Positions 1-11,690 are shown, counted from the stretch's first letter. The stretch is 64,000 nt of DNA from Polyodon spathula (GCF_017654505.1 NC_054535.1:80725603-80789602), one strand, 5' to 3'. Made by a program: numbers and translations. The notes: a model not told the origin generated them from the letters alone.

Positions 1-111
1 TAGCACTACTCGGCAGTGGAAAAGCAACCCAGGATCCTCTTAACTACACCGTGAGAGCTCGATAGGTCCCTGGAGTCATAAGTTTAGTATGTCATTTGAA
101 AATTTAAGGTC

Positions 112-114
<3 letters not shown>

Positions 115-145
<31 letters not shown>
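115..145. repeat. poly-C homopolymer tract
   Basis: An almost pure run of about 30 C residues, broken only near its end. Such tracts are length-unstable and hard to sequence, so the exact length may be an assembly estimate. The first 390 bases otherwise show no gene. Confidence 0.9.
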
Positions 146-148
<3 letters not shown>

Positions 149-543
149 CCCAACTGTTTGAAACGACGTGACATTTGTCATAGACGATGACTTAAGTCTC
201 AAGTGGTCCAGTCTCTTTAACCGAAATTCGAGTTCACAGTTCCGAGAAATTTGGCTTGTTTAGTTCTCTGTAACTGGGTAAACAATATCTGTGAAACTAA
301 TCAGGCCAGTTTCCATGAATTAAACAATAATTAAACACAAATTACTGGATATGATTTTCAGTTTGTGAAGTGTTTGTCTTTGCTCTAACACCGTGTAACA
401 ATTTTTTTATTTTTTTTTTGGTTCCTGGGTAGTAAGTGTTATTTCCTAATTGCTTATGCCTCAAAAGTATAAAAAAATGACTATTATTCCCCACAAACTT
501 TGCTTTTGTGACCAGGACAGTGATATTTTGAAATTTACCTATT

Positions 544-640
544 TTCCAGAACATTCCAGATAGATTCAGTGCTGAGTAAACTTGGAGTAACTTCTAGAAC
601 TTTCTAGAACTTTCCAGTAATATAAATAGTAGTATAAATA
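544..640 (+). promoter_or_regulatory. heat-shock-element cluster plus TATA box
   Basis: Two arrays of alternating nTTCn/nGAAn units lie just inside the left inverted repeat. The first (544-560) has TTC-GAA-TTC units followed by a partial GA. The second (592-614) has five perfect units, TTC-GAA-TTC-GAA-TTC, each separated by 2 bp. This is the arrangement bound by HSF1 trimers. TATAAATA occurs at 621-628 and 633-640, about 19 bp downstream, followed by the broken coding region from about 713. Spacing and order resemble a classical hsp70-type promoter. Heat inducibility is inferred; the motifs are seen. Confidence 0.75.
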
Positions 641-712
641 CAGGGGCCTTAAGCCCACCAGTTCAGTTTAGTTCCAGCTGCCTAAGTGGATACATATCTG
701 CATTTTTCTGAG

Positions 713-1467
713 ATGGCATCAAGTGGCTGCAATGGTGGCATTCCTGATGGGTCTCCAAGGCAGTTTTATCAATTTTCCCTGCTATCTTTGCCTTTGGGAC
801 AACAGGGACACCAAGGCGCACTACCACAGGCGGGACTGGTCACAGCGGACCGAGTTCTCTGTGGGGAGGAACAACGTCAAGTGGGAGCCACTGGTGGACC
901 CCCGGAAGGTGCTGATGCCACCACTGCACATCAAATTGGGCCTTATGAAACAATTTGTCAGAGCTCTAGATAAGGAGTCGGCAGCCTTCAAGTACCTTCA
1001 AGACTTCTTCCCTAAGCTGTCTGAGGAAAAGGTCAAAGCCGGTGTCTTCGTCAGACTACAGATAAAGAAGATTCTGGAGTGCAATGAATTCCCCAAGAAG
1101 CTCACTAGTAAGGAGAAAGCGGCTTGGAACAGCTTTGTCGCAGTGGTTCGGGGCTTCCTGGGCAATCACAAGGCCGAAAACTATGTGGAGCTGGTTGAGA
1201 CTCTGGTGAAGAACTACAGCACAATGGGCTGTAGGATGTCCCTCAAAGTCCATATCCTTGATGCTCATCTATCTTGATAAATTCAAGGAGAACATGGGAG
1301 CGTACTCGGAGGAGCAAGGCGAGCGCTTCCACTAGAATATACTGGACTTTGAACGCCTCTACCAAGGACAGTATAACGAGAACATGATGGGAGACTACAT
1401 TTGGGGGCTGATTCGTGAAAGTGATTTACAGTATAATCATAAATCTCGAAAACCTACTCACTTCTAA
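713..1467 (+). pseudogene. transposon-borne coding remnant (CLWDxR family)
   Basis: The frame opened by the ATG at 723 runs 184 codons and holds conserved blocks I recognise from a family of uncharacterised, element-associated animal proteins: CYLCLWDNRDTKAHYHRRDW, PLHIKLGLMKQFV, KAAWNSFVAVVRGFLGNHKA and CRMSLKVHILDAHL. Homology continues past the first stop in a shifted frame (DKFKENMGAYSEEQGERFH), meets an in-frame TAG near 1334, and ends with MMGDYIWGLIRES and a stop near 1467. So there is at least one 1-bp frameshift and one nonsense change, and the N-terminal half of the usual protein is absent. Function is unknown to me; a transposition role is only inferred from the flanking inverted repeats. 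Confidence 0.65.
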
Positions 1468-1733
1468 ATCTTTTGTAGTCATTTTTGTATTACTTTAGTA
1501 TAAATACATGTTAATTTGGATTCATATGTTGTTGTTTTCTGACTTTACGTGAACGAAAAGACACAAATTCTATTTCTCATTGGAAATAGGTAAATTTCAA
1601 AATATCACTGTCAAAATATATCACAAAAGCAAAGTTTGTGGGGAATAATAGCCATTTTCTATACTTTTGAGGCATAAGCAATTAGGAAATAACACTTACT
1701 ACCCAGGAACAAAAATTGTGTTACATAGTGTAA

Positions 1734-2614
1734 TCAATCCTACCTGAAATGAGCAAAATAGTCCCACAATGCATAATCTGATACTTGTGCTGCTTTAACT
1801 GTAAAATAATATAATAACCTGCTTTATTTTTTTCACAGAGTGGTAAAAAGATAAATACATAACTTCTCAACAGGCAGGGTTTTTTGTAATAAATATATTG
1901 CAGTTGCTACAGATATTATAGTACTGCAGCGTAAAATAATAGCACTATAGACTTAGAAGAAAGCAATACAAATATGACAATATGTTCAAATATGGTCCAA
2001 TATCAAATGTAGATTGTGGACCATATTTGAACACCTTGAAATGTGTTATTACACATACAAAATTGCACCCCCCAAACCAATGCTAACTGCTTTGCAAGTG
2101 AATGATACAGACAGGTTCGACAAAGTTGTTCCCAGTCGTGCTGGAATGGTGATATATTCGGACAGGTTGTAACACTTTTTGAACTTGCCTCCTCTGTTCT
2201 TGCCTATTTTATAAATGTTTTTTTTTCTTTTTTTTAAGGCATTCTTACTGTGATACAAGCAGATGATTCACATCTGGTTGCTCATTATGGTTGTTATTCC
2301 TGACCAAAACTGTTTCTTTGATTAATGTGACATGCTTTAATATTTTGGAACCTGAGTAACCAGGCACGGTTTTGTTAGCTAGACAACTCCAGACACACCA
2401 ATGCAATGCCAATGAATGTCTATGTTATTATCAGTTGATACACGTTTTCCCGGTTTTTGCACATCTGGAATTTCTGAATTATAGGAACATCAATATGTTA
2501 CAGGATGTAAACATTTTGTAAAAAGTTAATAAAATCCATGTACACATATCAATCAATGTTAAAGCTGAAATTTGGTGCTTCGCCAATGTGAGTTTTTTTA
2601 TTATAATGGTTAGG
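1734..2614. other. no gene seen (flank between two elements)
   Basis: AT-rich sequence with no recognisable coding region, only short chance open frames. A near-palindromic pair around 1,990-2,035 (TATGGTCCAATATC and GGACCATATTTGAACA) is visible but has no assigned meaning. Confidence 0.6.
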
Positions 2615-2618
2615 GGTT

Positions 2619-3035
2619 TGTGGCAGAGCAGAGCTCTGTCCTTTTTAAATTGGCAGGGATGGGGTTAATTTCCCCTACCTGCCTGGGTTTATTATGTTCA
2701 GGTAGCTGGGGTTGATTAGTTGATTAGGTTAATTAACGATCAATCAGCGCCCAGCTACCTGACATAAAAGGAGGCCTCTGCTTCTCATTTAGGAGGAGGG
2801 AGCTGAGGAAGCAGGTTGGTGTTTGTGGGTTTTGTGATTTGTGAATGCGCCATCTGGTGAAGGCATTGCCCAGCCTGGAAACCTTTCTTTTTGTAAGTTT
2901 GTTTTTTGTACTGTTTTTTTTGTGTTTAAATCCCTTTATTTTGCCCTTGTGCACTTTTATTTTGTGTTTATTTATAATTTTATTTTTGAACTGCAGACTG
3001 TCTCTGGGCCTCTATCCACTCACCAGCCTGTCACA
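2619..3035 (+). mobile_element. solo LTR, copy 1
   Basis: A 417-bp block starts TGTGGCAGAG and ends CTGTCACA, the TG...CA ends of a long terminal repeat. It is bracketed by GGTT at 2615-2618 and 3036-3039, a 4-bp target duplication. A TATA-like CATAAAAGG sits at 2762-2770. A second copy in the same orientation begins at 63,657. No internal retroelement genes adjoin it, so it is best read as a solo LTR left by LTR-LTR recombination. The superfamily is not determined; Ty3-type elements make 4-6 bp duplications. Confidence 0.75.
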
Positions 3036-3039
3036 GGTT

Positions 3040-3705
3040 AGAATTAGTTAGGGCTAGGGTTAGAATTACGGTTAGGATCTTATGCAGTTTCTTGTATATA
3101 CTGTAAAACTATAAATACATACCAGAACAGGTTAGGGGTATGTTTGTAACATTAAATCAGTTATATGTGTTTGAACAGCTGCTGAAAAAAACTTAGTTAA
3201 ATCAACAACATCATCAGCATTTTATAACACAAAGGCAACAAGTCCTTTATCTTGCTGTTTAGAAAAAGATGGATCAATCAAACAAGCTGAGACCTGATGA
3301 TATGCCCCCCTTGTTTCTAGATCACATGAAGCTGCTGATATACATTATTTTCTTTTTTATGAAAAATTTAATTGTTTTTAAAACTGTCAATTATTCAATA
3401 AGTGCGCTACTCAGCAAGATGCATTCCAGCGAGAGTGGAGTGAAGAAGCTGATTTAAAGAGATACAAACCAAAAAGTCAAATGATCACAATAAAACTGTT
3501 CTATACAAAATAAATCATTGAAAGATAAAAGGCATTTTTGACCCTGTTACACGAACACGGATAGTATTTTGATTTTCAGAAAACAGCATTTTCATGACAC
3601 AGTTGGAACACAGATTATTTGTATTTTCCTTTGCGGTTTATTGACATGGTGGGAGAAATATTTATTATTGAAAAATATCTTTAGTTCTTAAGCCAGCTAA
3701 ATAAT
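3040..3705. other. no gene seen
   Basis: A few GTTAGGGTTAG-like repeats directly follow the LTR (3040-3075), then AT-rich sequence without recognisable coding or RNA features. Confidence 0.55.
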
Positions 3706-3708
3706 GAA

Positions 3709-3800
3709 ATGGTCTTGTGGTTAACCCAGGCCCCTTATGATTTAGGTGTTGTGGGTTCAGCCTGTGGTAAAGTTGACTCAGCTGTGACACAAGGCTAGTG
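3709..3800 (+). mobile_element. tRNA-derived SINE head (probable)
   Basis: GGTCTTGTGGTTAACCCAGG resembles a tRNA A-box region and GTTGTGGGTTCAGCC a B-box, about 35 bp apart, the internal promoter layout of tRNA-derived SINEs. The cloverleaf is not intact, so this is not a functional tRNA gene. The SINE body and tail could not be delimited. Confidence 0.4.
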
Positions 3801-5300
3801 CAGTTTGTGAGGTGACTAGCCCCCATCAGTTTGTTTCTGTATAGAAGTATAAGGTGAGTGAGTCACACAACATTGTTTAAACATATTCAATTGGAGCCCA
3901 GTGTGTAATTGTTTAGCTCTGATGTCTAGTCTAGGTTTCTACTTCTAGGTTTCCATCTCTAATTAAGGCAAGATGTTAGTGCCTTAAGTCTGATTCACAG
4001 CCTTGGCCTTTTCTGACATCAGAAATCCCCCAACTTTTTGGCTGTAGGACAGTTATTCCCTACTGCCCCTCACTCATAGGCAGACTGTATCAAACAATAA
4101 AATTATTTAAAAAAATAATATGATCAGAGTATCTGATTGCAGATTTTTTTAATTGGAAAAAGCATGAGCCATATCATTCTAACATAAAAAGGTGGGCAGT
4201 AAATGTGTTGCTTTTGTACCATGTGCTGCTTGAATTCAGCATCAGATGGTCTTAAAATCTCCAACAGGAGAACATTTTTATTGATTAACCTTATTGTGTC
4301 TCCCATAGCATTCTTAATGATTACCTGTGTAAAGCCATTCAGCTCATACAATGGTTTCTCAATCTGGTAAACAATATTTAGTATCAGAGGATTGTTTAGT
4401 CAGTGCCAAGGATTTCCCTTATGTGCTGACAGATTAAATGGTAGCTGTATCAGTCCATAGATGACAGACAAAGAGAAGGAGATATGATACCTTTTATTGG
4501 ACTAACTAAACAATAATTAATTCAAATTAAAATACTGTATATGTGCAGATTTGCAGATACTTTGCAGATTAAGGGAAGTTCACATTTTTACTGTGATACC
4601 ACTGGCATGTTAAAAATAAAAACCCACTGAGGTTCAATCTTACATTGCCCATACTGTAGAAGCTGTCATTGTGCACCAATTAAATCATTACACATCATTT
4701 GGTACGAGTTAAAGCAGTTCAGCACAAAGAAGGGTTATGCTGGATGTGTAATGCAAAGGAAAACTACTTGGGAACTATGGGCACATTCAATTGGCAAAAG
4801 AACATAAATAGCCCTTATTTAAAAGTTGATATGTATTACTGCCAAGCTTTTCAATATGGCAGTTATTCATTTTCAGAGATAAGCATACATTAATATTCAC
4901 TCATGACCCAGTGGCTATTTGTGAGTACTCCTGATTTAGCATTGTTCGAGGTTGATGAACCTTATAAAATTGTTATTTTACAGCTTGTTCCTCAACATAA
5001 GCAGATGTTAAGAATCATCATATTGGCAGCAACTGAATAAACGGAAGAGACTATACACATTTGAACAATGATGTAGTCTGACTAGCACAGTACTGCATCT
5101 CCTTGTTCAATTTGCTATTGAGTTGTCGAGTCCAGTCTCACTGTCTGTCCAGTTACACTGTAATAACAGGGCTCTTACATTTAAATTCTTAAATCTACAA
5201 GTACACTGTTGTATTTTGTTTGCTGTGGAACAAAAAAAAAAAAAAAAAGGATGTTACCTACATATTTGGATAAGGTAATTACTTGTTACAAATTCAAATA
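3801..5300. other. no gene seen
   Basis: Ordinary AT-rich sequence. The stretch at 4,440-4,520 (ACCTTTTATTGGACTAACTA) looks like an old dispersed repeat, but I could not fix its ends. A run of A lies at 5,231-5,247. Confidence 0.5.
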
Positions 5301-5309
5301 CAAACCCAG

Positions 5310-5650
5310 GTCCGGGCTCAGTCCTAATTTCCAGTTTTGCTGCATTAGTATTTTAAATGCCTGTAATAGGGGGGTGGGAATCAACTGTGAGAGAGTCAGA
5401 AGGATTGCAGTTGACACGCCAACACAGACATCCAGGTTTTATTTATTTACAGTTATTTACACAGTGTTCAAATTGCAGTGTCACGTAGCAGTGGCTGCCC
5501 TGGTGTGGGGTTTAATAAACAAAACACGGTTAAAAAAACAACCAGAAAGTACTAGCTGACAAAACAGTGGCCGAGCACTACTCCACTAGAAAGGATCGTC
5601 CCGCTCCAGGAACAGTCTCCCTGACACTTCCTCTCCATACTGATTGTGGG
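5310..5650 (-). mobile_element. possible LTR-like fragment
   Basis: On the minus strand there are several AATAAA-type signals near 5,435-5,450, and the composition resembles the LTR at 52.6-53.4 kb (a TTTATT...ACA.AGTG stretch). No clean TG...CA ends or target duplication were found, so the call is tentative. Confidence 0.25.
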
Positions 5651-5907
5651 ATCAAAATCCCTATGCTATTTCCATATTCTTTCCTGTACTAGCAATCTTG
5701 TTAATACATATAGATAGATAGAACGAGCAAGAGTGAATTTTGTAACTTGAATGATGTTTTCTCCTTTCAGAAAACAAATGTAGAATGAAACATCTACAAT
5801 ATTTTGTGGGATCTTAGAGCATGATATAAAATGATGCTGTACCACTGCCAGTTGTGAAGATTTAAGGTTTTATGGTTTGTAATCCTTATTTTAAGGTAGC
5901 AGTTATA

Positions 5908-6080
5908 ATCGTGGGAGTCTGGAACCAACTCCCCAGTAATGATGTGGAAGCTGACACCCTGGGATTCTTCAAGAAGCTGCTTGATGAGATTTTGGGATCA
6001 ATAAGTTACTAAATACCAAACGAGCAAGAAGGGCTGAATGGCCCCCTCTCATTTGTAAACTTTCTTATGTTTTTATGTTT
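5908..6080 (+). mobile_element. LINE/SINE 3' tail with TTATGTTT repeats
   Basis: The block translates in part as VWNQLP...WNQ-type text ending FFKKLLDEIL, which resembles the C-terminal end of LINE reverse-transcriptase proteins. It continues through GGGCTGAATGGCCCCCTCTC to a tail built from TTATGTTT units, typical of CR1/L2-like 3' ends and of SINEs that borrow them. This is a short, 5'-truncated copy. Confidence 0.55.
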
Positions 6081-7710
6081 CTTTACTTAATAGGTATTAC
6101 CATAGTCTTTCTGTAGAGAATTAGAACTACCAACACACAAGTCCTTACTTTATATAAATAGCAGCCAGCAGACATTTTAAACCAGCCACACCTTGATAAA
6201 CTTCCAAAAGCTCAGTGTCCTTGAATAACCCAGTGTTAAGAATAAACTAAGCTGTATATATAAAAAATACGTGTAGCGATAGAGATAAAACAATCTCTTA
6301 GCATCACTACAAATAGGATATCCTTTGTCCCTTGTCTTGTTTTTAAAACCCTTTACAGTACTATATATTGAAAAATGGTGTAGAATATTTTTGCTGATAT
6401 TAAAAACCAGTATGAACTGTTTTTTAAAATTATTATTCTGCCAAAATGCTGAAGTACAGTTCTCCAGTTTAACTTGGCATGCTCTGTACTTGGCACCACT
6501 CTCCTAGCTATTCCACAGCCTATTCAGAAGGGGAATGAGTGCAATTGGCAACAGAAGGTTGGTTAGCTGCCATGAAAAATAATTGAAATAGAAATGTCTG
6601 CATGATACTATCAGAGGTGCAAAGCAAAGAGCCTTCCACACAGTATACAACAAAGATTTAAGGACTGGGTTACCCATCACATGCAGCTGCTACATCTTTT
6701 CACAGACATGAGGCACATGTGTTTTGGCATACAGCGCAGTACTGCTAATAATAAAATATCTGTTTTCCAGGATAAATATTGTTCAAGCTCAGCCAGTCCA
6801 AATAAAGCATTTCTCATACTGGCTTTGTTTCTTATTGGTCAGCTTTTCAACAAGTCCAGAAGCTTGAAAATATGAACCATTAACTTTACTGATAACTTTT
6901 TTGTAAAATGTTCAGTGTAGAACACAACATCATTTTTCTGGCTTCATTGCTTTAAGCACATTTCATTTTGGAAATTATGATGGATAATACATTAAGCAAT
7001 GTGGTTCAAAGCATCTTATTGGTTCAAACCATCTTATTGAATGAGTTCATGTATTATCGTGGTGCCAGGTCACAAGCAACCCTTAAACTAGATGGACCCC
7101 ACTGTATGTGACAGGCCATGTAAAAAGCCTGAGGATTGAATAGTTCAGTCTACAGCTCACACCAAACATGCTACATTTAAAATCTATCCAAGGTAAGCTC
7201 CAAATTCCCTGTTTATTTATCTATCTATAGTTAAGTGGCTATGTTATTCCAGACAGGATATATCATTAGTCAGCTGTTTTTATCAATGTGTTTCAATGCA
7301 TGTTCATTATCACTGGAGGATTACATCATGAAGTGTTGCTGACAAAACTAAATTGAAAAAGCAATAATGTGGGCCACGCATGAGAACAAATAGGGTACTG
7401 TTTTATGGACATGTCTAAATAAGTTCTTTAAACACATACTCTTGTATGAAGTTGATCTCTTCAAGATAAATCATTTCTTGTAATATATTTAAATTATGAA
7501 AGTACAGGTTGGTTGTAACCAATCTATACTGACTTTGGTTGTTTTTCAAGTAATTAGTCGTTATTATCCCCAACCGCTGATGATGACATCCCCTATGAAG
7601 ATGATACAGTATGTTGCAAGTGCTCACACATCTGCACGTACAAATGCTCTGCCTGGCAGGGATAGTTATAACAATTCTTAAGAGATCCTTTTAATATCCT
7701 CACTTAGCCA
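6081..7710. other. no gene seen
   Basis: AT-rich sequence with only short chance open frames. No splice-flanked exon or RNA gene was recognised on either strand. Confidence 0.55.
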
Positions 7711-7715
7711 TATTG

Positions 7716-7716
7716 C

Positions 7717-7773
<57 letters not shown>
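7716..7773. repeat. (TC)n microsatellite
   Basis: Dinucleotide tract of about 29 units with one CC interruption near its left end. Confidence 0.95.
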
Positions 7774-7777
<4 letters not shown>

Positions 7778-8681
7778 TCCTGGTGAGGTCAAATGCTTTT
7801 AAATGTTGCATTAAAGTGGCTCTTGCGCTGCTCTTCCTTGTCAGCTGTAACTACTTCCTGTCAGAATAATAACAGCTTCAGCAGGAATTCTTATCATCAA
7901 CATGCTTCAGATAACGTTGCTTTTCTTTTGTACATCTCAAAAAGTTAAAGAATGGGCCCAGTTACATTCCACAATGCATCCAACCTCTACCACCATACCA
8001 CCTTCCAATATCCCTGTAACTGTATTCCAATATCCATAAATATTGAGCTACCAAACGGGCACAAACATTTGATGACTATTACCCAAACAAGCATGGCAAG
8101 TGTGTGTAATAAAAGGAAACAATGGTTATGAATCTAGTATTGGTTTAAATGCAACACATTCACATGCGTTTTTTCCTAATGCACTGTTGGTATTTATTAA
8201 TCAATAGATGAATTGAATTGTTGTATGGGGGCTGCCTTCTCGTGTGTCTAAACGGGCGCTATATTCTTCTGTAAAGAAAAAATGTGAACAGCAACAACAA
8301 CTACAAAAGAGAAGAATTCCAATAGAGAATCACATAAATAATTGTATTGGAATTAATAAGGGTTTGCAGCTAGCAGCTGTATAAACATTTTTACAGCAAA
8401 ATGTAAAATAGGTCAAATATGTACATTTTTGTATTAATGTTATTTATATTAACAAGTAAGTAATATAGTAGTAGAATGTTAGGTTTTGTGAGCCACCGGC
8501 CGACCTATATTACAGACACACAGAAAGTAACCTGAAGCAGATGAAAGCCCCTTCAAAACAATAAACAAATCTATTTTAATAATCTTAGTAAGACTGCCTT
8601 ATAAACGTAGGTAATAAAGGGATCAAGTGCATCAATTATACAATTACAAAGCTGTGGCATGTAATCTGCTTAAATATTAAT
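7774..8681. other. no gene seen
   Basis: AT-rich unique-looking sequence without recognisable features. Confidence 0.55.
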
Positions 8682-8683
8682 TA

Positions 8684-9261
8684 CAGGCGATCCTCGACTT
8701 ACGACTCTTGCATTATTACCCTGCTTCGACTTTACGACATCGATACCGCATTTACAACACGGCGAGACCCGCGCCATGCGTCATGTGCGCATGCTCGGTG
8801 TCCGAACTGCAGTACCTGCCGTGGTCTACATTACTTAGTCGAGAATTTTTTTAAATGTATATGCTGTTAACAATGACTGATAAGAGCAATTGCCTCAAAA
8901 CAAAACCTAGTCTGTGAACTCTGTCACATGATGAAGGGCTTAACTTCAGGCGATCGTATTTCCTGCTAGGAGTACCGCATACACACTGAATTTGTCATTG
9001 AAAAGCCCCGAGTCTGTACTTTTAAAGAAGCCAGGTAGATGTCTCAATAATATGCGCATAATTACTGGGCTGAGTGTAAAGAGTTAAATAAATATTTGCA
9101 TGAGTACAATATAACGGGTCATTTTTTGTAAAACTATATTATCTGGCTGAAGAGTCAGGAACGTAACCTCAATTTATAACATTGTTCCTATGGGAAAATG
9201 TGCTTCGACTTACAACGCAACTTTCAGGAATCAATTGTGTCTCAAGTGCGAGGACTGCCTG
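8684..9261 (+). mobile_element. Tigger/pogo-like non-autonomous TIR element
   Basis: The ends read CAGGCGATCCTCGACTTACG on the left and, reverse-complemented, CAGGCAGTCCTCGCACTTGA on the right. TA dinucleotides flank both ends (8682-8683, 9262-9263). CAGGCAGTCCTCG is the terminal signature I know from Tigger-type mariner elements. The 578-bp interior has no transposase frame. CpG-rich parts such as CGGCGAGACCCGCGCC contrast with the AT-rich surroundings and suggest relatively recent insertion. Confidence 0.7.
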
Positions 9262-9263
9262 TA

Positions 9264-9990
9264 TTATTTTAATCCTTACACGGTACTGCTTGTTTATCAG
9301 TGTGATATGTTGTGCAATAAACACTGAATGAAAAAAGGCTACTTGAACACAATTTAAAGTAGGGATTTTTTTTTTTATCCAAAACATTTAAATTAGTCAA
9401 TTAAAAACACATGTTCATCAGCTTATCAGTGTACTTAAAAAAAAAGCTTTTAAAATAGTCCAAGATGTGTTGGGGTACACTATATTACTATTTGACAATA
9501 TTTGACAATATTATTATCAGTAGTACAGCTACGGCCACACGTTTTGCATCACCTAATTTTAGGATTGAGACATAATAAAAAAAAAAAAAAAACCTACATT
9601 TACATATTTTATTTAACAACATGTAATCAAAAAAACTACAAAATGATATCGCAAAAGTCTACCGGAAGTTAGTCTGTACAGTTAAGTACTGTATGTGAAA
9701 TAAAATAACACACCTGGCATGTGTGATTAGTAATTGTTATTGTACTGAACCACCACAAGTACATCTGTTACAAGCAAAGACACATGTGTACGTCCCGTTC
9801 GTATAATGCTTTGTCTCGCAGTGTTATTAATCTGCACGATCTCTATCAAAATTAAGCGGACAGGGGGGGGTCATCTGTTTCTATTGTGTTGTATTGGTGT
9901 TTGTTGTTTAAGTACTTATTTTATTTGTCATGCCAAGCCTTTTTAAATTTAAAGTTGTGCGAGACAGACCAGAGAAACTTTATTCGCAAT
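9264..9990. other. no gene seen; upstream flank of snoRNA host gene
   Basis: AT-rich sequence with an A-run at 9,576-9,591 and a G-run near 9,864. The only recognisable feature is the promoter-like block that begins at its right edge. Confidence 0.5.
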
Positions 9991-10004
9991 TTGTCCAGCA
10001 GACG

Positions 10005-10091
10005 TGACGTTTTAGTGATACTCCGCCTTAGACTCTGATTGGATGTTTTGGTGCTGCACCGGATAATCTGTCATATCGATGTCACTTCCTG
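10005..10091 (+). promoter_or_regulatory. promoter of snoRNA host gene (inferred)
   Basis: A compact, CG-containing block just upstream of the first inferred exon. It holds TGACGT (CRE/ATF-like, 10005-10010), ATTGG (inverted CCAAT box, 10038-10042) and ACTTCCTG (ETS-like, 10084-10091). No TATA box is evident. The pyrimidine-rich run around 10,085-10,090 could serve as a TOP-type start, as is usual for vertebrate snoRNA host genes, but the start site is not determined by the sequence alone. Confidence 0.45.
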
Positions 10092-11085
10092 TCGAGTGCC
10101 TTTGGTTTCATATTCTACACGGAATCTGGGTGAGTTGCATCGTGAGTCAAAATCATTCAAATACTACTTCACAGCAGCGATTAGAGAAGTTGAAATGGAA
10201 CAGTAACTAAGATGATGTAGTTTATAGAAACGCTAAACAACTTTGTGATGTTTGCATGCCTACAGTACAGATCACTTTAGGAATAACCCGATTTTTAGGC
10301 CTAGCTCTGTAGCAAACTGAAGCCATGCCGTATGGAGTTTGTTTAGGGGCAGAAATATCACTTGTAAAAATGAATACTAATAATAAGGTTTAAAGCATTA
10401 ATTGCTAAAATATTTAATCTTAATTTGTTTAGTAGATAGAAGTGTTATAAACATTCCACGTGTTTCTGCACTGCGGGTCACGTGAGAAAGCCTTGAAAAA
10501 AATGTTCTTGTGCAGACATTGGGAGACAGCATCAGTGTTTAACGTCACCAATTATCAAATGCGCAATTTTCTCACTTTGTAGCATCTGTGGAAAAAGTAA
10601 CAAGTACATTGCAAACTTTTATTTTGTAATTTGCTTCATGGCAACTCATGCCCGTCTGCCTCCGTTTTTGTTACAGGTAAATAAACAACTACAATAAACA
10701 GAGTTATGTACTGTTAAATTAGTCACATATGTATGTAAAGAAAAAACAATATTCTAGTATGGTTCCTTACCAGAATTAATTTAGATTTGTCAGGAAGGGA
10801 AACATATTAAAACGAGGAGGGATACTTTTTAATATTGTCATAGGTGTTTGTGCTGCTTAAACTTTTTAAAAAATGTGTGTTCCAGCTGCTGGAGCAGTTA
10901 AAGGGTTAATGCTGATGTATGTTATGTGGACAACACCAAAGTAATGGTCCTGTTGGCACAGTCAGCTGAACTCAGGTTTGGAACCAGACCTGTGAATGCA
11001 GATTTCCTTTTATTCAGCAAATGTGAGCATGGTTTAATATTGATTATGATAATTACAGTTAATAGATTTATGAAACCCCTTTTAA

Positions 11086-11220
11086 AGCCTTTGTGTTGTC
11101 CATTCATTGCATTTTCCAGATGAATGAGGCGTCTAACAAGGCATACAGTGATTCCTGAGTAGGCTTTCCTTCAGGAACTGAACTGTGTGTCTTGTTCCAA
11201 GTTACCTAGCAAGGACAGTG
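11086..11220 (+). ncRNA. SNORA13: H/ACA snoRNA, SNORA13-like, copy 1
   Basis: A 135-nt RNA in host intron 1. The 5' hairpin has a lower stem GCCTT/AAGGC and an upper stem CCATTCAT/ATGAATG. A hinge with an H-box-like ATACAG (one off ANANNA) follows, then a 3' hairpin closing with GTCTTGT/GCAAGGAC and the ACA box followed by GTG. In the 5' pocket the left strand GTGTT is conserved, but the right strand reads GTCTAA, one base away from the GTCAAA of copies 2 and 3 and from perfect complementarity to 18S UUUGAC. The snoRNA ends 162 nt before the next acceptor, with a TA/TG repeat between. Confidence 0.72.
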
Positions 11221-11262
11221 ACCTTTCAACAGTTATGTTGTTGTAAATCAAATTGTAAGTAG

Positions 11263-11267
<5 letters not shown>

Positions 11268-11309
<42 letters not shown>

Positions 11310-11325
11310 GTGTGTGTGTGTGTGT
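11268..11325. repeat. (TA)n-(TG)n compound microsatellite
   Basis: About 19 TA units followed by about 8 TG units, in host-gene intron 1 between snoRNA copy 1 and the next exon. Confidence 0.9.
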
Positions 11326-11690
11326 AAAAATATAAATAAATGTATCTGCTAATTACATTTTGGATACTTTGTCCCCTCTTAGGCATGGTGTTGATGCAGT
11401 GATTTGACTGAATTCAAAATGTGATTCTTACTAGCGAAGGTATGTAAAATGATGTGTTGTGTTTCTAACTAAAATACGACAATTGAAATATGTTCAGTCT
11501 TGGCTAATACACATGTTTAAAAAGTGAAATAGCAGTTATTGCAGCTAGGTTCCATTCATTTGAATTCTTGCAGTACATGCATGTTTTCATTGTATTTCCA
11601 CTAACAGGACAATGCAAAGGCATTTACATGAGTTTGTTGTAGGTTTGCTGTTTGACTTAAATACTCATAAATACAAAGCCCTGTAATGCT

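Larger units (their letters stand above)
389..1730 (+). mobile_element. DNA transposon with ~150-bp inverted repeats
   Basis: Positions 391-546 and 1582-1730 are long, nearly identical inverted repeats; both contain, in opposite sense, the motif TTCCTGGGTAGTAAGTGTTA. The outer ends read CACCGTGTAACA on the left and, reverse-complemented, CACTATGTAACA on the right. A possible 3-bp target duplication TAA lies at 386-388 and 1731-1733, the type made by PIF/Harbinger elements, but the encoded protein is not one I can assign to that superfamily. Between the repeats lie a promoter-like block with heat-shock elements and a broken coding region. The family is not named here because only a search could decide it. 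Confidence 0.7.

Noticed and set aside
3036..3080. Telomere-like GTTAGGGTTAG repeats
   Set aside because: Only a few imperfect units occur directly after an LTR; there is no array, so it is chance low complexity.
3709..3800. A functional tRNA gene
   Set aside because: A- and B-box-like motifs are present, but no complete cloverleaf stems or terminator could be made, so it fits a SINE head better.
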